The notes under the pieces were generated by a model that was given only the letters and a program-made list of their open reading frames with translations, did no database searches and was not told the DNA's origin. A DNA stretch of 6,041 bases from Syntrophus sp. (in: bacteria) (GTDB lineage Bacteria; Desulfobacterota; Syntrophia; Syntrophales; UBA8958), in assembly GCA_003451635.1 (NCBI GenBank), contig DMAT01000447.1, forward strand, positions 1 to 6,041. Reading direction: 5' to 3'. How positions within the stretch are numbered: position 1 is the first letter of the stretch; each line of letters starts with the position of its first letter. A program made the translations under genes and the position numbers. This document shows, in pieces, positions 4,884-6,041 of the stretch.

Positions 4884-6005
4884 CTATATGTAATCAGATA
4901 ATTTTGGCAGTTTGAGTATCGTGGCGGTCGTCTCCAGGACAACTTTGTAGGTGGTTTCCCGCGCCTTAAGTACAACGGCGGCCTGTTCGACGCTGCCTGT
5001 CTCGACGGCCGACAGACTGGACTCGACGGTCGTTGTCAAATTGTCCCATCTTTTTTCATTAGTGCTCAATTGGGAGGCAATGTTCGCCAGACGCACCTGT
5101 TCCGCCGTGACAAGGTCGATTGCTTCTGCCAGGGAATTGCCGCTTTTGGAGATCAGGGCATCGTCGCAACTGTTATTTTTCAGGGCGGTGATGGTTTGGC
5201 GCAGGGCACTCAGGGTTTTACTGAACAATGCCCCTCCGTCTCTGTTCATTTCAACGGCGCTGTTCTCTTCGATGATAATCTTCTTCCCGCCTGCGTCGCC
5301 CCGGTATGCCGCATATGTCGCCACTTCCTCACCGTCGGCATCCGTGGCGCTGATAGTGAAATCATAGACGCCGTCGGACAAGAGATTGCCGCTGTCGTCG
5401 CAGCCGTCCCAGGCGATCGTGTTGTTGTCTTTGCTGCCTCCGGACGCTACCGTCAGTGTTCGAACCACCGTTCCGTCCGTGTCGGTGATTTCGATGGTCA
5501 CATCGGAAGCCGCTGCCGACAAGGCAAAGATAACATTGGCAGGCGTGCCGTCAGAAATTGCGACCTCATCGGCGAAAGGGATCGTATCGGCATGATCGTA
5601 TCCGTACATGTAATCACCGCTGAATCTCGTATTGGCAAGAGCGATCAGTTGCTCGTAGATGCCCTCCAGTTGTCCGCTGGCACTGCTTGCCGTGCCGTTA
5701 TCCGCCGCCGTATCCAGATCCATGACGATGTCTTCGGCTTCCTGAAGCAGGGAACTCACCGCTTCCAGGGTGTGATTGCCGGCCTCGATCAATGTGTTGG
5801 CCTGGTCGATATTCGACAGGTACTGGGCATAACTGGAAAGCGTCGTTCGATCTGCCAGGATTTGCTCTGTTGCCGCCGGATCATCGGAAGGTTTGTTGAT
5901 CTGTTTTCCCGAGGCCACGATAATCGCAGCGTCATTGAGTTCTTTCGTCTGTTTCACTATCCATTTGATTGCATCGTTCATCATCATATTTTGTGTTACC
6001 CTCAT
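4884..6005 (-). CDS. flgL: Flagellar hook-filament junction protein FlgL (HAP3) with inserted FlgD-type Ig domain
   Basis: The 373-residue protein has both flagellin-type D0/D1 helical ends. The N-terminal part (about 1-139) includes MRVTQNMMMNDAI, ASGKQINKPSDDPAA (31-45) and the long helix IDQANTLIEAGNHTLE. ANTRFSGDYMYGYDHADTIPF (124-144) and YRGDAGGKK (234-242) are the usual FlgL landmarks flanking the variable region. The C-terminal helix ends KARETTYKVVLETTA then LPKLSDYI, the FlgL-type closure. FlgL is secreted by the flagellar type III apparatus and joins the hook, through FlgK, to the filament. Between the landmarks lies an extra Ig-like domain (separate entry). The start is set at 6005 because GGGAGGT lies six bases upstream; a frame open to 6038 would add 11 unlikely residues. 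Two cysteines (about 202 and 280) are unusual for a secreted flagellar protein. A variant flagellin is the alternative. Its promoter is outside the window. Confidence 0.85.
   Translation of the reverse strand: MRVTQNMMMNDAIKWIVKQTKELNDAAIIVASGKQINKPSDDPAATEQILADRTTLSSYAQYLSNIDQANTLIEAGNHTLEAVSSLLQEAEDIVMDLDTAADNGTASSASGQLEGIYEQLIALANTRFSGDYMYGYDHADTIPFADEVAISDGTPANVIFALSAAASDVTIEITDTDGTVVRTLTVASGGSKDNNTIAWDGCDDSGNLLSDGVYDFTISATDADGEEVATYAAYRGDAGGKKIIIEENSAVEMNRDGGALFSKTLSALRQTITALKNNSCDDALISKSGNSLAEAIDLVTAEQVRLANIASQLSTNEKRWDNLTTTVESSLSAVETGSVEQAAVVLKARETTYKVVLETTATILKLPKLSDYI
5328..5510 (-). other. Segment encoding the FlgD-type Ig-like domain inside flgL
   Basis: This stretch encodes about residues 166-226 of the FlgL-like protein. 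VTIEITDTDGTVVRTL, then TIAWDGCDDSGNLLSDGVYDF, then TISATDADGEEV, follow the pattern of the FlgD C-terminal Ig domain (V-x-D-x-x-G-x-V-V-R-T ... WDG-x-D-x-x-G ... L-x-D/x-G-x-Y). The same fold is also used in other extracellular proteins. It is in frame and flanked by intact FlgL landmarks, so it is an insertion, not a frameshift artefact. Confidence 0.75.
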
Positions 6006-6011
6006 TTTTTT

Positions 6012-6018
6012 ACCTCCC
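6012..6018 (-). promoter_or_regulatory. Ribosome binding site that decides the flgL start
   Basis: On the minus strand GGGAGGT (6018-6012) is followed by six A bases and the ATG at 6005. This strong site fixes the start at the residues MRVTQ, which is also where FlgL proteins normally begin. Confidence 0.8.
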
Positions 6019-6041
6019 GTGGTATTCCTTTTGATCATATT

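Overview
The window looks like chromosomal DNA from a flagellated, Gram-negative-type bacterium of moderately high GC. The mix of a FlaF-type flagellar regulator, soluble multi-domain histidine kinases and CocE-like exported hydrolases fits a Desulfobacterota (deltaproteobacterial) or related proteobacterial genome. That placement is an inference from gene content, not a database match.

Left part (1-919): the 5' two thirds of an exported CocE/NonD-type alpha/beta hydrolase runs off the left edge on the minus strand. A 279-bp divergent intergenic region separates it from a rightward signalling operon. The hydrolase has a textbook sigma-70 promoter (TTGACA-N17-TATAAT) with a 15-bp tandem repeat abutting its -35 box. 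The operon has its own near-consensus promoter (TTGAAA-N17-TATGAT), whose -10 lies inside one copy of a 12-bp direct repeat with 30-bp period.

Middle part (920-3859): three co-directional genes encode a single-domain DivK/CheY-like response regulator, a soluble PAS histidine kinase with an N-terminal cysteine-containing V4R-like sensory domain, and a small PNPOx-fold (FMN-binding split barrel) protein. The kinase has no receiver and the regulator has no output domain, so they are natural partners. The flavoprotein-like gene starts 17 bp after the kinase and is probably co-transcribed.

Right part (3860-6041): a remnant of an IS3-type transposase OrfA (no OrfB) sits on the minus strand, followed by an AT-rich 219-bp gap with an imperfect dyad and an 11-bp tandem repeat. 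A leftward flagellar pair, flgL then flaF, enters from the right edge. The FlgL-like protein carries a FlgD-type Ig-like domain inserted in its variable middle. The two operons converge on the transposase scar.

The most notable items are the FlgD-type Ig insertion in the FlgL-like protein, the cysteine-bearing sensor kinase encoded with a single-domain regulator and a PNPOx protein, and the repeat-decorated divergent promoters. No CRISPR array, rRNA or tRNA was seen.
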